Positions 36,039 to 45,138 are shown, counted from the first letter of the stretch. The stretch is 64,000 bases of DNA from Natribaculum luteum (GCF_023008545.1 NZ_CP095397.1:2841199-2905198), one strand, 5' to 3'. Made by a program: numbers and translations. The notes: generated by a model not told the origin, from the sequence alone.

Positions 36039-37454
36039 TCAGTCGTCCTGGCCGAGAATGCCGCGCTCGGTCATCTTTGCGGGGTCGAGCACCTCGTCGG
36101 CTTCCTCCTCGTCCAGGTAGCCCTTCTCTAAGACGACCTCGCGGACGGTCTTGTCCTCCTTGAGGGCGGTCTTTGCGACGTCGCTGGCCTTGTCGTAGCC
36201 GATGTGGACGTTCAGCGAGGTGGCCATCGCCATCGACTCCTCGACGCGCTCGGCGCAGTACTCCTCGTTCGCCTCGAGTTTCGCGACGAACCGGTCGGCG
36301 AAGACCTCACTCGAGTTGGCGATCAGTTCGGCCGACTCGAGGAAGTTGTGCGCGAGGACGGGCTTGTAGAGGTTGAGATCGATCTGGCCCTCGGCAGCGC
36401 CGGCGGAGACGGCCGCGTCGTTGCCCACGACTTGCTTGTGGACCTGGTTGACGGCCTCGGCGACGACGGGGTTGATCTTGCCGGGCATGATCGAGGAGCC
36501 GGGCTGGTTCTCGGGCTGTTCTATCTCGCCCAGGCCGTTGCGCGGGCCGGAGGCGAGCAGTCGAAGATCGTTGGCGATCTTGTTCAGCGACCCGGCGACG
36601 ACCCGCAGCGCGCCGTGGGCCTCGCTCATCGCGTCGTGGGCGGCCTGAGCCTCGAAGTGGTTGTCGGCTTCGCGGAACTGGACGCCGGTCTCTTTGGTGA
36701 TGTACTCCGCGGCGCGGCCGGGGAACTCGGGGTGGGTGTTCAGACCGGTCCCAGTCGCCGTCCCGCCCAGCGCGAGTTCCGCGAGGTGTTCGCGGACCTT
36801 GTCGACGCGGGCCAGCCCCTTCTCGACCTGGGTGCGGTAGCCGCCGAACTCCTGGCCGAGCGTGACTGGCGTCGCGTCCTGAAGGTGCGTGCGGCCAGTC
36901 TTGACGACGTCGGCGAACTCGTCTTCTTTCTCCTCGAGCGCCTTGCGCAGCGTCTCGAGTGCGGGGATGACGTCTTTCTCGACGGCCTCGAGGGCGGCGA
37001 CGTGCATCGCCGTCGGGATCACGTCGTTGGACGACTGGCCGTAGTTGACGTGGTCGTTGGGGTGGACGACGCGGTCGCCGATCTCCGCGCCCATGATCTC
37101 GGCGGCGCGGTTGGCGATGACCTCGTTGGCGTTCATGTTCGACGACGTGCCAGAGCCGGTCTGGAAGACGTCGACGGGGAACTGGTCGTCGTGTTCGCCC
37201 GCGATGACCTCGTCTGCGGCCTCGATGATCGCCTCGGCGACCTCCTCGTCGACCAGTCCGAGGTCGCGGTTGGCCTGTGCCGCCCCCTTCTTGACGACGC
37301 CGAGTGCGCGCACGAACCGGCGGCCAAACGTGATCCCCGAGATGGGGAAGTTCTGCACCGCACGCTGGGTCTGTGCGCCCCAGTAGGCGTCCGCAGGCAC
37401 CTGCATCTCGCCTAGACTGTCCTCCTCGATTCGGTATTCGTCTCCGTCTGCCAT
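36039..37454 (-). CDS. fumC: class II fumarate hydratase
   Basis: A 471-residue fumarase/aspartase-superfamily enzyme. Signatures: SGTSSNMNANEVIANRA (101-117), HPNDHVNYGQSSNDVIP (131-147), TGRTHLQDATPVTLGQE (187-202) and the superfamily loop PGSSIMPGKINPV (318-330) with the catalytic serine. It hydrates fumarate to malate in the citric acid cycle. Start ATG 37454; a much longer frame to 38090 runs antisense to the next gene. Lengths agree with the family. Confidence 0.94.
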   Translation of the reverse strand: MADGDEYRIEEDSLGEMQVPADAYWGAQTQRAVQNFPISGITFGRRFVRALGVVKKGAAQANRDLGLVDEEVAEAIIEAADEVIAGEHDDQFPVDVFQTGSGTSSNMNANEVIANRAAEIMGAEIGDRVVHPNDHVNYGQSSNDVIPTAMHVAALEAVEKDVIPALETLRKALEEKEDEFADVVKTGRTHLQDATPVTLGQEFGGYRTQVEKGLARVDKVREHLAELALGGTATGTGLNTHPEFPGRAAEYITKETGVQFREADNHFEAQAAHDAMSEAHGALRVVAGSLNKIANDLRLLASGPRNGLGEIEQPENQPGSSIMPGKINPVVAEAVNQVHKQVVGNDAAVSAGAAEGQIDLNLYKPVLAHNFLESAELIANSSEVFADRFVAKLEANEEYCAERVEESMAMATSLNVHIGYDKASDVAKTALKEDKTVREVVLEKGYLDEEEADEVLDPAKMTERGILGQDD

Positions 37455-37474
37455 ACGCGAGGGGTCACGCCCGG

Positions 37475-39070
37475 TCAGGTAAAAGCCACCGAAACCCCGC
37501 CGTCGTCCGAACTCGTGCGATCGCGCAACGCCGACTGCAGCCGCTCGCGTGATGCGTCGTGGATCTCGCGGGCGACCTCGAGGTCGACGTCGTAGATCGT
37601 CGGATCCGACCGGGCGAACGTCCGCGAACTCGCGGTGTCGACGACCAGCGATGCGAGGCCGAGCCGTCGCTGGAAGATCGATCGTCGGGTCGAGATCGTC
37701 TGGATCCGGTAGTATGGTACCACGGTCGTCCGCCGTCGCCAGAAGCCAGCCCGGATCGCGACGTGCTCGTCGGCGACGGCGTAGCCGAGGTTCACCCACC
37801 GGAGGTGTGCAGCGGGCGGGACGGCGAGGAAGACGACGGCGGCGAGGTACCACCGCTCGATCGGCGTCACGAGCGAGACGACGAACGCAGCAGCGACGAC
37901 GACGCCGGCGACGATCGCGTATCGTCCGAGGTACCGCCGCCGGGCGACCGCCGTCGGCCGCTCGAACGTCGGTTTCTCGAGACCGGAAAACCGTTCGGCA
38001 AACCGGTAGATCCGTCTCGCTCGAGCGAGCGGCACGGCCGACTGGCTGCCGCTGCCGCTGTCGGGCCCGTATCCCGCCGTCTCGACCCACAGTCCCGCGT
38101 AGCCGATCGCGCGCTGGAGTGGGTTGTCGGTGATCGTCACCGTCTGGACTTTCTCGAGCGGGATCGAGCCGCTGTAGTTCTGCAGCAGGCCGCGCTCGTA
38201 GACGAGGTCCTCACCCGCGCGGCCGAGTCGGAACCCGTAGTAGGCGAAGAACGTGTAGACGGCACCCAGCAGGTAGGTGGCGACTACCCCCTGGGCGAAC
38301 GACACCGCACTCAGGATCGCGTAACTTCGGATCGAGCCCGACTCGAGCGTCGCCGGTCCGCCGAACGGCTGTGCGGTCGCGACGAGCGCGTCGAGGATCG
38401 GTCCGCTCGCGAAGAAAGCGAGAAAGAGAACGCCCGCCGCGGCGGCGGGACGGACCGACGCGAGCGAGTACAGGAGCAGTTCTCGCGGTGCCAGCTCGAA
38501 CAGCAGCGTCGGACGGTGTGCGGTCGGTTCGGCGTCGCCAGTCGTCTGCTCGGCTGCCGTCTCGTCCACGACCGCTCCCGCGGGCTGGTCGTCACCGGCC
38601 GCCGTGCTCGAGGCTCGCCGGCTGGCCGCCGATTCGGCGGTCCGCTGGCGGATCGACCGCTGGAGACGCTTCGCCTCGGATTCGCCGACGAAGTCCAGCA
38701 CCGCTTCGGTATCGCCACCGCCGGCCGTCTCGACGTTGACGACGGCGATCCCGAGCAGTCGGTAGACGACGCCCTGCTCGACGTCGACGTTCTGGATCCG
38801 ACGGTAGGGAATCTCTCGAGTCCGTCGCGAGAGGACGCCCGAGGCCACGTCGAACGTATCCGCGGTGAGTTCGTACGCAAACCGGTAGTAGTACGCGACG
38901 CCGTAGGCGGAACCGAGGACGAACCCGACCGGTGCGAGAACGAGCGCCCAGCCGACGTCGACGAACTCGAAGACGCTCGCGAGGGTGCTGACGAAAAACG
39001 GAACCGAGAGCCCGATACCCCCACGCTGGAGGGCGTTCGTCACGGCGCTCAGTGGGTGAAGACGGTTCAT
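37475..39070 (-). CDS. PH-domain membrane protein, YdbT-like (copy 2)
   Basis: A 531-residue paralog of the 32406-33956 gene, with three bPH2 domains. Corresponding signatures are YRRIQNVDVEQGVVYRLLG, LEKVQTVTITDNPLQRAIG and YYRIQTISTRRSIFQRRLG. A 50-residue Ala/Thr-rich insert (AGDDQPAGAVVDETAAEQ) after the first domain is absent from copy 1. The start is ATG 39070, overlapping the YdbS-like gene by 4 nt; the apparent longer frame to 39547 is an artefact. It follows fumC's start by 20 nt on the same strand. Confidence 0.85.
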   Translation of the reverse strand: MNRLHPLSAVTNALQRGGIGLSVPFFVSTLASVFEFVDVGWALVLAPVGFVLGSAYGVAYYYRFAYELTADTFDVASGVLSRRTREIPYRRIQNVDVEQGVVYRLLGIAVVNVETAGGGDTEAVLDFVGESEAKRLQRSIRQRTAESAASRRASSTAAGDDQPAGAVVDETAAEQTTGDAEPTAHRPTLLFELAPRELLLYSLASVRPAAAAGVLFLAFFASGPILDALVATAQPFGGPATLESGSIRSYAILSAVSFAQGVVATYLLGAVYTFFAYYGFRLGRAGEDLVYERGLLQNYSGSIPLEKVQTVTITDNPLQRAIGYAGLWVETAGYGPDSGSGSQSAVPLARARRIYRFAERFSGLEKPTFERPTAVARRRYLGRYAIVAGVVVAAAFVVSLVTPIERWYLAAVVFLAVPPAAHLRWVNLGYAVADEHVAIRAGFWRRRTTVVPYYRIQTISTRRSIFQRRLGLASLVVDTASSRTFARSDPTIYDVDLEVAREIHDASRERLQSALRDRTSSDDGGVSVAFT

Positions 39071-39528
39071 ACGGCGTCCTCGGTCTCGCTTTCGACTGCG
39101 AGTTCGCGGAGCGTATCCTGCAGCGCACGCGCACGGTTCGGCGTCAGCCCCGGTACGCGGACGTCGGCGTTTCGCGAGCCCGCCGTGTAGACGACGACGC
39201 TCGAGAGCCCGAGCGCCCGCTCTATGGGTCCAAATCGCGTGTCGACGTGCTGGACGCGGACGAACGGGACCGACGTCTCGACGAACGTGATCACGCCCCG
39301 CTCGAGGTAGAGGGCGTCGTCCTGGAGTTCGAATCGCCACTGCCGGTAGCGGCGGACGGCGTAGGCGACGCCGAGAACCAGCCCGATCGCGACCGCCCCG
39401 ACGGGGACGGCCGTCGGCAGCGCGTACAACTGGCTGTCGATCGCCGCGAGCACCACGCCGAGCGCGACCGCGCCGAGGGCTGCTCGACCGATCCAGAGCA
39501 GTCGAATGCGGGGGTGGAGGGTCTCCAT
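39067..39528 (-). CDS. PH-domain membrane protein, YdbS-like (copy 2)
   Basis: A 153-residue paralog of the 33953-34441 gene. It has two helices (AALGAVALGVVLAAIDSQLY and GAVAIGLVLGVAYAV), a PH domain (YLERGVITFVETSVPFVRVQ) and the same end (TPNRARALQDTLRELAVESE). The final residues ESETEDAV mirror ESGGEDAV of copy 1. Both copies overlap their YdbT partner by ATGA. The duplication therefore involved the whole two-gene unit. Confidence 0.85.
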   Translation of the reverse strand: METLHPRIRLLWIGRAALGAVALGVVLAAIDSQLYALPTAVPVGAVAIGLVLGVAYAVRRYRQWRFELQDDALYLERGVITFVETSVPFVRVQHVDTRFGPIERALGLSSVVVYTAGSRNADVRVPGLTPNRARALQDTLRELAVESETEDAV

Positions 39529-39646
39529 ACGGGACTCGTATCAGCAATTATGGATAAAGACCCTGCTTCCGATCGTCGTCCCGCATCGAACCGGGACGCG
39601 ACGGCGACGACCAAAGCACTATGCCGACCGCCCGACAGGAACCGGC

Positions 39647-40102
39647 ATGGAGATCGTCGAGAACACGCTCGAGGACGACCTCGAGACGGTCCTCGAGCGG
39701 CCGCTGTTTTGCTTTCTCGGGACGGCGTCGAGCGAGGGTCGCCCTCGAGTCTCGCCGCTGTGGTACCTCTGGGAAGACGAGGCCGTCTGGATCATCGCCG
39801 ACGGCGTCGGCAAGTCCTACACCGATCGCGTCCGGCGACGTCCCGAGACGGCGCTCGCGGTCGTCGACTTCGGTCCGCGTGCGGGCCGCGTCCACCACGT
39901 CGGCATGCGGGGCAGAGCGGCGATCGAACCGTTCGACGAAGGCCGGGCGCACAGGCTCCTCGAGCGCTACCTCGGCCCGGAGCGAGAGCGGTGGGACCCG
40001 CGGTTCGCAGACCTCGATCCCGACCGGTGGCGGTTCGTCCGCTTCGAGCCGGACACCGTCGTGGCCCGCGACCAGTCGTTCGCGCCGAGTCTTGACGGGT
40101 AG
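39647..40102 (+). CDS. pyridoxamine 5'-phosphate oxidase-like flavin protein
   Basis: A 151-residue split-beta-barrel protein. FLGTASSEGRPRVSPLWYLW (near residues 24-43) is the usual flavin-binding strand pair, and AVVDFGPRAGRVHHVGMRG lies further on. Members bind FMN, F420 or haem and include F420-dependent reductases and general stress proteins. Start ATG 39647 (MEIVENTLED). It is tail-to-tail with the BolA gene across 3 nt. The exact cofactor is not evident. Confidence 0.82.
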   Translation: MEIVENTLEDDLETVLERPLFCFLGTASSEGRPRVSPLWYLWEDEAVWIIADGVGKSYTDRVRRRPETALAVVDFGPRAGRVHHVGMRGRAAIEPFDEGRAHRLLERYLGPERERWDPRFADLDPDRWRFVRFEPDTVVARDQSFAPSLDG

Positions 40103-40105
40103 GCG

Positions 40106-40357
40106 CTACGACCGTTCGTCGTACTCCTCGGGCGTGTACGTCGACAGCTCGAGCGCGTGGATGTCGGTCGTCATGTGCTCGTCGAGGGCGTCGTAGACGA
40201 GCTGGTGTTGCTGGACCAGCGGGAGGCCCTCGAACGCCGGGGAGACGACGGTCGCAGAGAGGTGGTCGTCGTCGTGTTTGCCGCGTGCACGCGAGACGGT
40301 GGCGTCTGCGTCCTCGAGTCCCGCTTCGATGAGTCGTTCGACGTCGTCGGGGTTCAT
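40106..40357 (-). CDS. bolA: BolA-family protein
   Basis: An 83-residue BolA domain: MNPDDVERLIEAGLEDADAT, then DDDHLSATVVSPAFEGLPLV with the conserved F-x-G-x-x-x-V and the following QQHQLVYDALDEHMTTDIHAL with the characteristic H-A-L end. BolA proteins bind [2Fe-2S] clusters with monothiol glutaredoxins and help cluster handling; they also bind DNA in bacteria. The start is ATG 40357, giving a typical size; the frame to 40534 crosses the divergent gene's start. Confidence 0.87.
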   Translation of the reverse strand: MNPDDVERLIEAGLEDADATVSRARGKHDDDHLSATVVSPAFEGLPLVQQHQLVYDALDEHMTTDIHALELSTYTPEEYDERS

Positions 40358-40448
40358 GTTCCGGGAGTCGTCCGCTCGCGGCAAAAACGCCGCGGTCCCG
40401 GCGACACCGACCAGCGTTTTTATCTCGTCTCGGGCCGCTCTCGCAGGC

Positions 40449-40961
40449 ATGTCACTCGCAGCCGAGACGCGCCGTGCCGCCGCAGGACACCCGTTTCTGG
40501 TCGCCGCGCTGCGCGCTGGCGTCGTCAACTTCACCGCTGCCGCCCGGTTTCTGGACGTCGACGGGGAGACAGACGCCGTCGCGACCGCACTGCGACGATA
40601 CGCCGACGACCTGCCAGCTTACGAGACGACAGCGTGCGACGCCCGCGTGAGGATGCAAAGCGGAATCGGTCCCGTCGACGACCTCGAGGACGCGCTGCTC
40701 GTCGTCGGTGGCGCAGCGCTGGGCGCTGGCGTCGGAGGCGACGAGACCGCGATCGTCGCGACCGGAAACGTGGGCGCGACGGCGCTCTCGCACGCACTCG
40801 AGACGCTCGCACTCGAGGAGATTTCCGTACTGGCGGCGGGCGTCGGCGAGGGGATGCTGGCGGTCGTCGTCGACCGCCTCGACGGAGCCGACGCGGTTCG
40901 GGCAGTAGAGCGGGCGCTCGAGGACGTGCCCGATTCGACGGCGGCAAAGAGCGTCGAATGA
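40449..40961 (+). CDS. conserved haloarchaeal protein (possibly DUF7523)
   Basis: A 170-residue protein. The N-terminal 60 residues read like a small helical DNA-binding-type domain (HPFLVAALRAGVVNFTAAAR, then FLDV and ATALRRYADDL). The C-terminal 100 residues resemble a regulatory ACT-like alpha/beta unit (ETAIVATGNVGATALSHALE, ISVLAAGVGEGMLAVVVDRL). I recall a haloarchaeal group DUF7523 of this kind, from memory only. It lies 57 nt upstream of cysS in the same direction, and its start ATG is 92 nt from the divergent bolA start. Confidence 0.7.
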   Translation: MSLAAETRRAAAGHPFLVAALRAGVVNFTAAARFLDVDGETDAVATALRRYADDLPAYETTACDARVRMQSGIGPVDDLEDALLVVGGAALGAGVGGDETAIVATGNVGATALSHALETLALEEISVLAAGVGEGMLAVVVDRLDGADAVRAVERALEDVPDSTAAKSVE

Positions 40962-41017
40962 AAACCGGGCACACGGCATCCAACGCTTTAACTTCCGGCC
41001 GTGGGTAGAGGCGGGCA

Positions 41018-42502
41018 ATGACCCTGCACGTGACGAACACGTTGACGGGCGAAAAAGAGCCGTTCGAGCCACAGGACCCCGAGAACGTCTTGCTCTACTA
41101 CTGTGGCCTGACGGTCTCCGATCCGCCCCACCTCGGCCACGCCAGGTCGTGGGTCCACGTGGACGTGATGCACCGCTGGCTCGAGTACCTCGGCTACGAG
41201 GTTCGGCACGTCGAGAACTTCACGGACGTCAACGAGAAGATCGTCGCCCGCGTTGGCGAGGACGACCTGGGCGAGAACGAGGCCGACGTCGCCCGGACGT
41301 ACATCGAGCGGACGCTGGCCGACATGCGTTCGCTGAACCTGCTTCGAGCGGAGGTCTACCCGCGCGTCTCCGAGCACATTCCGGAGATCGTCGAGATGAT
41401 CGAGACCTTAGTCGAGAAGGGCTACGCCTACGAGTCCAACGGATCGGTCTACTTCGACGTGACCACCTTCGAGGAGTACGGCACGCTCTCGAACCAGGAT
41501 CTCGAGGAGATCGAGTCCCAGGGCGATCCCGACGAGCGCGCGGAGAAACGCCACCCCGCGGACTTCGCGCTCTGGAAGGCCGACGGCGTCGACCCCGACG
41601 CGGTCCGCGAACACCGCCACGACGGCGTCTGTGGCCACCCGCCGGAAGGGCAGACCTGGGACTCCCCGTGGGGCGAAGGCCGGCCAGGCTGGCACATCGA
41701 GTGCTCGGCGATGAGCACGACCCACCTGGGCGAGACGCTCGACCTCCACGTCGGCGGTCGCGATCTCGTCTTCCCCCACCACGAAAACGAGATCGCCCAG
41801 AGCGAGGCGGCGACCGGCGAGCGGTTCGCCAACTACTGGCTCCACTGCGAGCTGTTCCAGATGGACGACGAGAAGATGTCCTCGAGTCTGGGCAACTTCG
41901 TCACCGTCGACGACGCCGTCGAGCAGTGGGGGACGAACGTCCTGCGAACGTTCCTCACGGCAGGGTCGTACAACAGCCAGCAACTGTACAGCGACGAGAC
42001 GATCGCCGAGGCCGAAGAGCGCTGGGAGCGACTCGAGCGCGCCCACGAACGCGCGACGGCGGCACTCGACTCGCCGGACGCCCGGACGAAATGCGAAGAC
42101 GACGATCTCCGCGAGACCGTCGCCGACGCTCGCGAGGCGTTCGTCGACGCGATGAACGACGACTTCAACACCCGCGAGGCCCAGTCCGCGCTGCTCGAGG
42201 TGGCGACGGCGATCAACCGCCACGAGGAGGATGCGAGCGAGTACGACTATCGCGGCCTCCGGCGGGCGGTCGAGACGCTCGAGGAGTTCGGCGACGTGCT
42301 CGGCCTGACGTTCGACGGCGAGACGACCGGCGACGTCTCGCTGGCCGGCGACGTGGTCGAACTCGTCCTCGACGTGCGCGAGGAAGAACGGGACGCCGGC
42401 AACTACGAACGTGCCGACGAGTTGCGCGACGAACTCGAGGCCCTCGGCGTCGAGGTGCAGGATACCGACGAGGGACCGACCTACCGACTGCCGGGCCGGT
42501 GA
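41018..42502 (+). CDS. cysS: cysteinyl-tRNA synthetase
   Basis: A 494-residue class I synthetase. Markers: zinc and active-site segment YYCGLTVSDPPHLGHARS (Cys29; HIGH-like HLGH at 38-41), GWHIECSAMSTTHLG (about 224-237), HHENE (254-258) and KMSSSLGN (286-293). It charges tRNA(Cys) with cysteine. The C-terminal DALR-type helical domain is present. The AT stretch cgctttaact about 30 nt before the ATG fits a leaderless start. An 18-nt inverted repeat right after the stop may terminate it. Confidence 0.95.
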   Translation: MTLHVTNTLTGEKEPFEPQDPENVLLYYCGLTVSDPPHLGHARSWVHVDVMHRWLEYLGYEVRHVENFTDVNEKIVARVGEDDLGENEADVARTYIERTLADMRSLNLLRAEVYPRVSEHIPEIVEMIETLVEKGYAYESNGSVYFDVTTFEEYGTLSNQDLEEIESQGDPDERAEKRHPADFALWKADGVDPDAVREHRHDGVCGHPPEGQTWDSPWGEGRPGWHIECSAMSTTHLGETLDLHVGGRDLVFPHHENEIAQSEAATGERFANYWLHCELFQMDDEKMSSSLGNFVTVDDAVEQWGTNVLRTFLTAGSYNSQQLYSDETIAEAEERWERLERAHERATAALDSPDARTKCEDDDLRETVADAREAFVDAMNDDFNTREAQSALLEVATAINRHEEDASEYDYRGLRRAVETLEEFGDVLGLTFDGETTGDVSLAGDVVELVLDVREEERDAGNYERADELRDELEALGVEVQDTDEGPTYRLPGR

Positions 42503-42506
42503 GATA

Positions 42507-42549
42507 TTGATACGGAATCCGAAGTGATGTGCTTCGGGATCCGTATCAA
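42507..42549. terminator. inverted repeat after cysS
   Basis: TTGATACGGAATCCGAAG (42507-42524) is complementary to CTTCGGGATCCGTATCAA (42532-42549) at 16 of 18 positions across a 7-nt loop. It forms a strong hairpin 4 nt after the cysS stop. A terminator role is probable. The start of the arm resembles the sequence after btuD (tgatacagaagccgaa, 48728-48743), so a recurring element is possible. Confidence 0.65.
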
Positions 42550-42684
42550 AGGCTCGAGTGGTCTCGAACCACGACCACTCTCGAGCAGCAGGACCCGTTT
42601 CTCCGTGCCGATCGACGAGGCGCTGACGAACCGCGTGGAGCCAAAGCCACGAAGCTTATAGGGTCGAACGAATTCGGCACGTGT

Positions 42685-43371
42685 ATGAATCGACGACGGT
42701 TCGTCGCGACGCTCGGGGCAGGCAGTGTCGTCGCCTCTGCTGGCTGTCTCGGAAGTCTAATCGACGACCTGACGACGTTCGCGTCGACGCCCGCGACGGT
42801 CACCGAGGACGCACTCGCAGCGGCCGACTACGAACATAAGGGGACCGAGGAGATGGTCGAAACGCGCGAGTTCGCCAGCGAGTCAGTCGAGGTAACGAAC
42901 TACATCAGTCAGTACCACCGGACGGTCGAGTTCCCGGGAATCGGCTCTATCGAGGCGGCCGTGTTCGCGACGATCACCTCTCCACAGGTCGGCGTCGCGG
43001 GAAAGGACTTCAACCCACTGGACAAGTGGGACGACGACGAGATCGTCGAACTCATCCAGGAACAGTACGAGCAGTTGCAGATCGACAGCAGCGTCGACAG
43101 CCGCGACGTCGCGACGCTCGACCAGTCGGAGTCCGTCACGACTTACGAGGGCCAGGCCGCCCTCGCCAGCGACGTCGCACCCGACTCGAGTGACCTCTCG
43201 CTGCTCGACGGGACCGTCTCCGACCTGACCGAGATAGACGTCCTCGTCGACGTCGCCACGTTCAAACACGACGGCGATCACGTCGTCATCGTCGGCGTCT
43301 ACCCTGACCACGTTCCGGAGGAGTCAGAGCGCGTCACGACGCTGATCAAAGGCCTCGAGCACGAAGCGTAG
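42685..43371 (+). CDS. DUF6517-like lipoprotein
   Basis: A 228-residue lipoprotein with a twin-arginine signal (MNRRRFVATLGAGSVVA) and lipobox SAGC (Cys21), expected outside the cell on a lipid anchor. The mature protein is acidic with a conserved-looking core (YISQYHRTVEFPGIGSIEAA and DHVVIVGVYPDHVPEE). I recall this family as DUF6517, restricted to haloarchaea and without known function. Start ATG 42685; an ORF from 42529 crosses the hairpin region. Confidence 0.78.
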   Translation: MNRRRFVATLGAGSVVASAGCLGSLIDDLTTFASTPATVTEDALAAADYEHKGTEEMVETREFASESVEVTNYISQYHRTVEFPGIGSIEAAVFATITSPQVGVAGKDFNPLDKWDDDEIVELIQEQYEQLQIDSSVDSRDVATLDQSESVTTYEGQAALASDVAPDSSDLSLLDGTVSDLTEIDVLVDVATFKHDGDHVVIVGVYPDHVPEESERVTTLIKGLEHEA

Positions 43372-43438
43372 TGACTGTAGTGCTGGCACGAACCGAGAGC
43401 CGTGCGCCGGTTCTCGACGACGATCGAAAAGAGACGAG

Positions 43439-44494
43439 TTACGAGAGTCCGAGCGCGGTCGCGATCGACAGCCCGCTCGCGAGCGCGCCGACCAGGTAGC
43501 CGCCGATCGCACCACCGTTGAGCAGCGGGAGGCCGGCGTGGGCACGCCCCTGCAGGACCATGTACATCAGTACGAGCAGGCCGGCGATCGTGCCGACGAT
43601 CGCTCCCAGCGCCGGTACGTTGAGCGCGATTCCCGGCACGCCGATCGTCGGCGCGTCGACGAAGTACGCCGCGCTCGCGACCATGATCGTCGGGATCACG
43701 GCGTCGCCGAGGCCGATGAACAGCGCGTCGCGCTCGAGGTCGCCCTCGTCTTCGTCACCGGTCGATTCGTCGCGCGCTTCGTTGGCGTCTCCGTACGTTC
43801 CGTCGCCCTCCCCGTCGGTCGCCGGATCCGATTCGGCGTCGTCTCGTCGCTCACCCGACCCGTCTTCGATGACGCCGTCGGTGCTCTCGGTCGAGAGGTA
43901 CGAGTACGAGAGCGTCGTCGGGACGACGAAGACGACCGGGATCTTGAGGTCCATCACACCCTGGGCGAGACTCAGCATGTGTTTCGTCTTGTAGACGCTG
44001 ATGGCGTCGTAGACGGCGAGGACGGAGAGCAAGACGAGCGCCGGCAGCAGGCCGAAGCTGATCCCGAAGAGACCGGCCGCACCGGCACCCATCAACACCC
44101 CTGCGAGGTCGATGACGTACCACTCCGGGTAGACGAGGAGGCCGACGCCGACGGACAGCGCGGCGAGAGCCGCGACGACGTTCAGGCCACCGTACGTGAC
44201 CGTCGGTGGGACGACCTCGCCGAAGACGAACCACGCGAGCATCACGCTGACCCCGATGATCAGCCCGCGGATGAGGATCTGGCCGCCGAACTTGAAGGCG
44301 GCGAGCATGAACGCCGTCGCGACGAGGATGATCCCGAAGTAGACCAGACTGTTCGTCGGATCCTCGGGATCCTCGACGGCCTGGTACTCCGCCTCGTGGA
44401 ACGGCTCGACCAGCGCGAGCGCGCCGAGCTGGACGGCGAGAAACAGGAGGACCGTCACGCAGACGGCGACGACGATCCGGGTCCGATCGTTCAT
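43439..44494 (-). CDS. presenilin-like intramembrane aspartyl protease
   Basis: A 351-residue membrane protein of the presenilin/signal peptide peptidase (A22) clan. The catalytic aspartates are visible as VYD163 in LAVYDAISVYKT and GLGD264 in FIGLGDAVIPTI. The later LPLLNGG near residue 328 replaces the PAL motif. An acidic loop of about 50 residues (DGSGERRDDAESDP...) lies between the two catalytic helices, where the presenilin loop is. Such proteases cut other proteins within the membrane, often signal peptides. It lies 80 nt behind gar1 in the same direction and may be cotranscribed with srp19-gar1. Confidence 0.85.
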   Translation of the reverse strand: MNDRTRIVVAVCVTVLLFLAVQLGALALVEPFHEAEYQAVEDPEDPTNSLVYFGIILVATAFMLAAFKFGGQILIRGLIIGVSVMLAWFVFGEVVPPTVTYGGLNVVAALAALSVGVGLLVYPEWYVIDLAGVLMGAGAAGLFGISFGLLPALVLLSVLAVYDAISVYKTKHMLSLAQGVMDLKIPVVFVVPTTLSYSYLSTESTDGVIEDGSGERRDDAESDPATDGEGDGTYGDANEARDESTGDEDEGDLERDALFIGLGDAVIPTIMVASAAYFVDAPTIGVPGIALNVPALGAIVGTIAGLLVLMYMVLQGRAHAGLPLLNGGAIGGYLVGALASGLSIATALGLS

Positions 44495-44574
44495 GCCACG
44501 GAGTTGACCGTCCGACCGTATTGGTGTTGCGCTCTCCGATTTGTCGCCACTGGATCGTCGCCCGCCGTCGCCCG

Positions 44575-44802
44575 TTATCTCGCGTAGAGCGTCGAGCTAA
44601 CCAGCCCTGGAAGATGTACGTCGTCGTCGGGCGTGACCGCGAGGTACGGCCTGTCGACCGGTCCGAAGACGTCGACGACGCGGCCGACCTCCTCGAGCGA
44701 GTCGTCGAGAACGATCGTCCCGACGTCGGCGTGGTCGTCGTCGTCCGACCGGACGACGGCGAGTCCCTGCGCGGTCCGGACGACCTGGCCGACCCGGTAC
44801 AT
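44575..44802 (-). CDS. gar1: H/ACA snoRNP protein Gar1
   Basis: A 75-residue Gar1-type beta-barrel. The core reads TIVLDDSLEEVGRVVDVFGP followed by VDRPYLAVTP, which is the family signature. Gar1 joins Cbf5, Nop10 and L7Ae to guide pseudouridine formation in rRNA. Its ATG overlaps the stop codon of srp19 by one base (TGATG), so translation is probably coupled. A longer frame upstream lies antisense or inside srp19 and is not real. Confidence 0.88.
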   Translation of the reverse strand: MYRVGQVVRTAQGLAVVRSDDDDHADVGTIVLDDSLEEVGRVVDVFGPVDRPYLAVTPDDDVHLPGLVSSTLYAR

Positions 44803-45083
44803 CACTCTCGCATCGCGACGACGTACGCCGCGACGGCCTGGACGAGGTCGTTTTTCGTCGAGTCCTCCGCCCCGCGGACGACGACCCGGCCGCGTTCGCG
44901 CCACGGTTCGCGCGAGTAGGACTTCTCCCGCTCGATCGTGGCGTCGTAGCCGATCTGCTGGACGGCTTTCGCGATCTCGTCGACCGTCGGCTCCTCGACT
45001 GCCAGGTCCTGTGGCACGCGCCGCCCCTCGGCCCGCGAGAGGGTCGCATCGAGATAGGCGGGCCAGATGACGTTCTCGACCAT
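44802..45083 (-). CDS. srp19: signal recognition particle subunit SRP19
   Basis: A 93-residue SRP19: [20 protein letters not shown] then [20 protein letters not shown], then [15 protein letters not shown]. It binds the 7S RNA and helps load SRP54 for co-translational protein targeting. Together with gar1 and the presenilin-like gene it forms a likely operon on the minus strand. The SRP19-Gar1 pairing is common in haloarchaea. The start ATG 45083 matches the family start; the longer frame to 45281 is not conserved. Confidence 0.9.
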   Translation of the reverse strand: MVENVIWPAYLDATLSRAEGRRVPQDLAVEEPTVDEIAKAVQQIGYDATIEREKSYSREPWRERGRVVVRGAEDSTKNDLVQAVAAYVVAMRE

Positions 45084-45138
45084 GCGCCAACCTGTGCGGT
45101 CAGGCGAGTAAACGCTTTTCAAAACGAGACGGTCCGGG

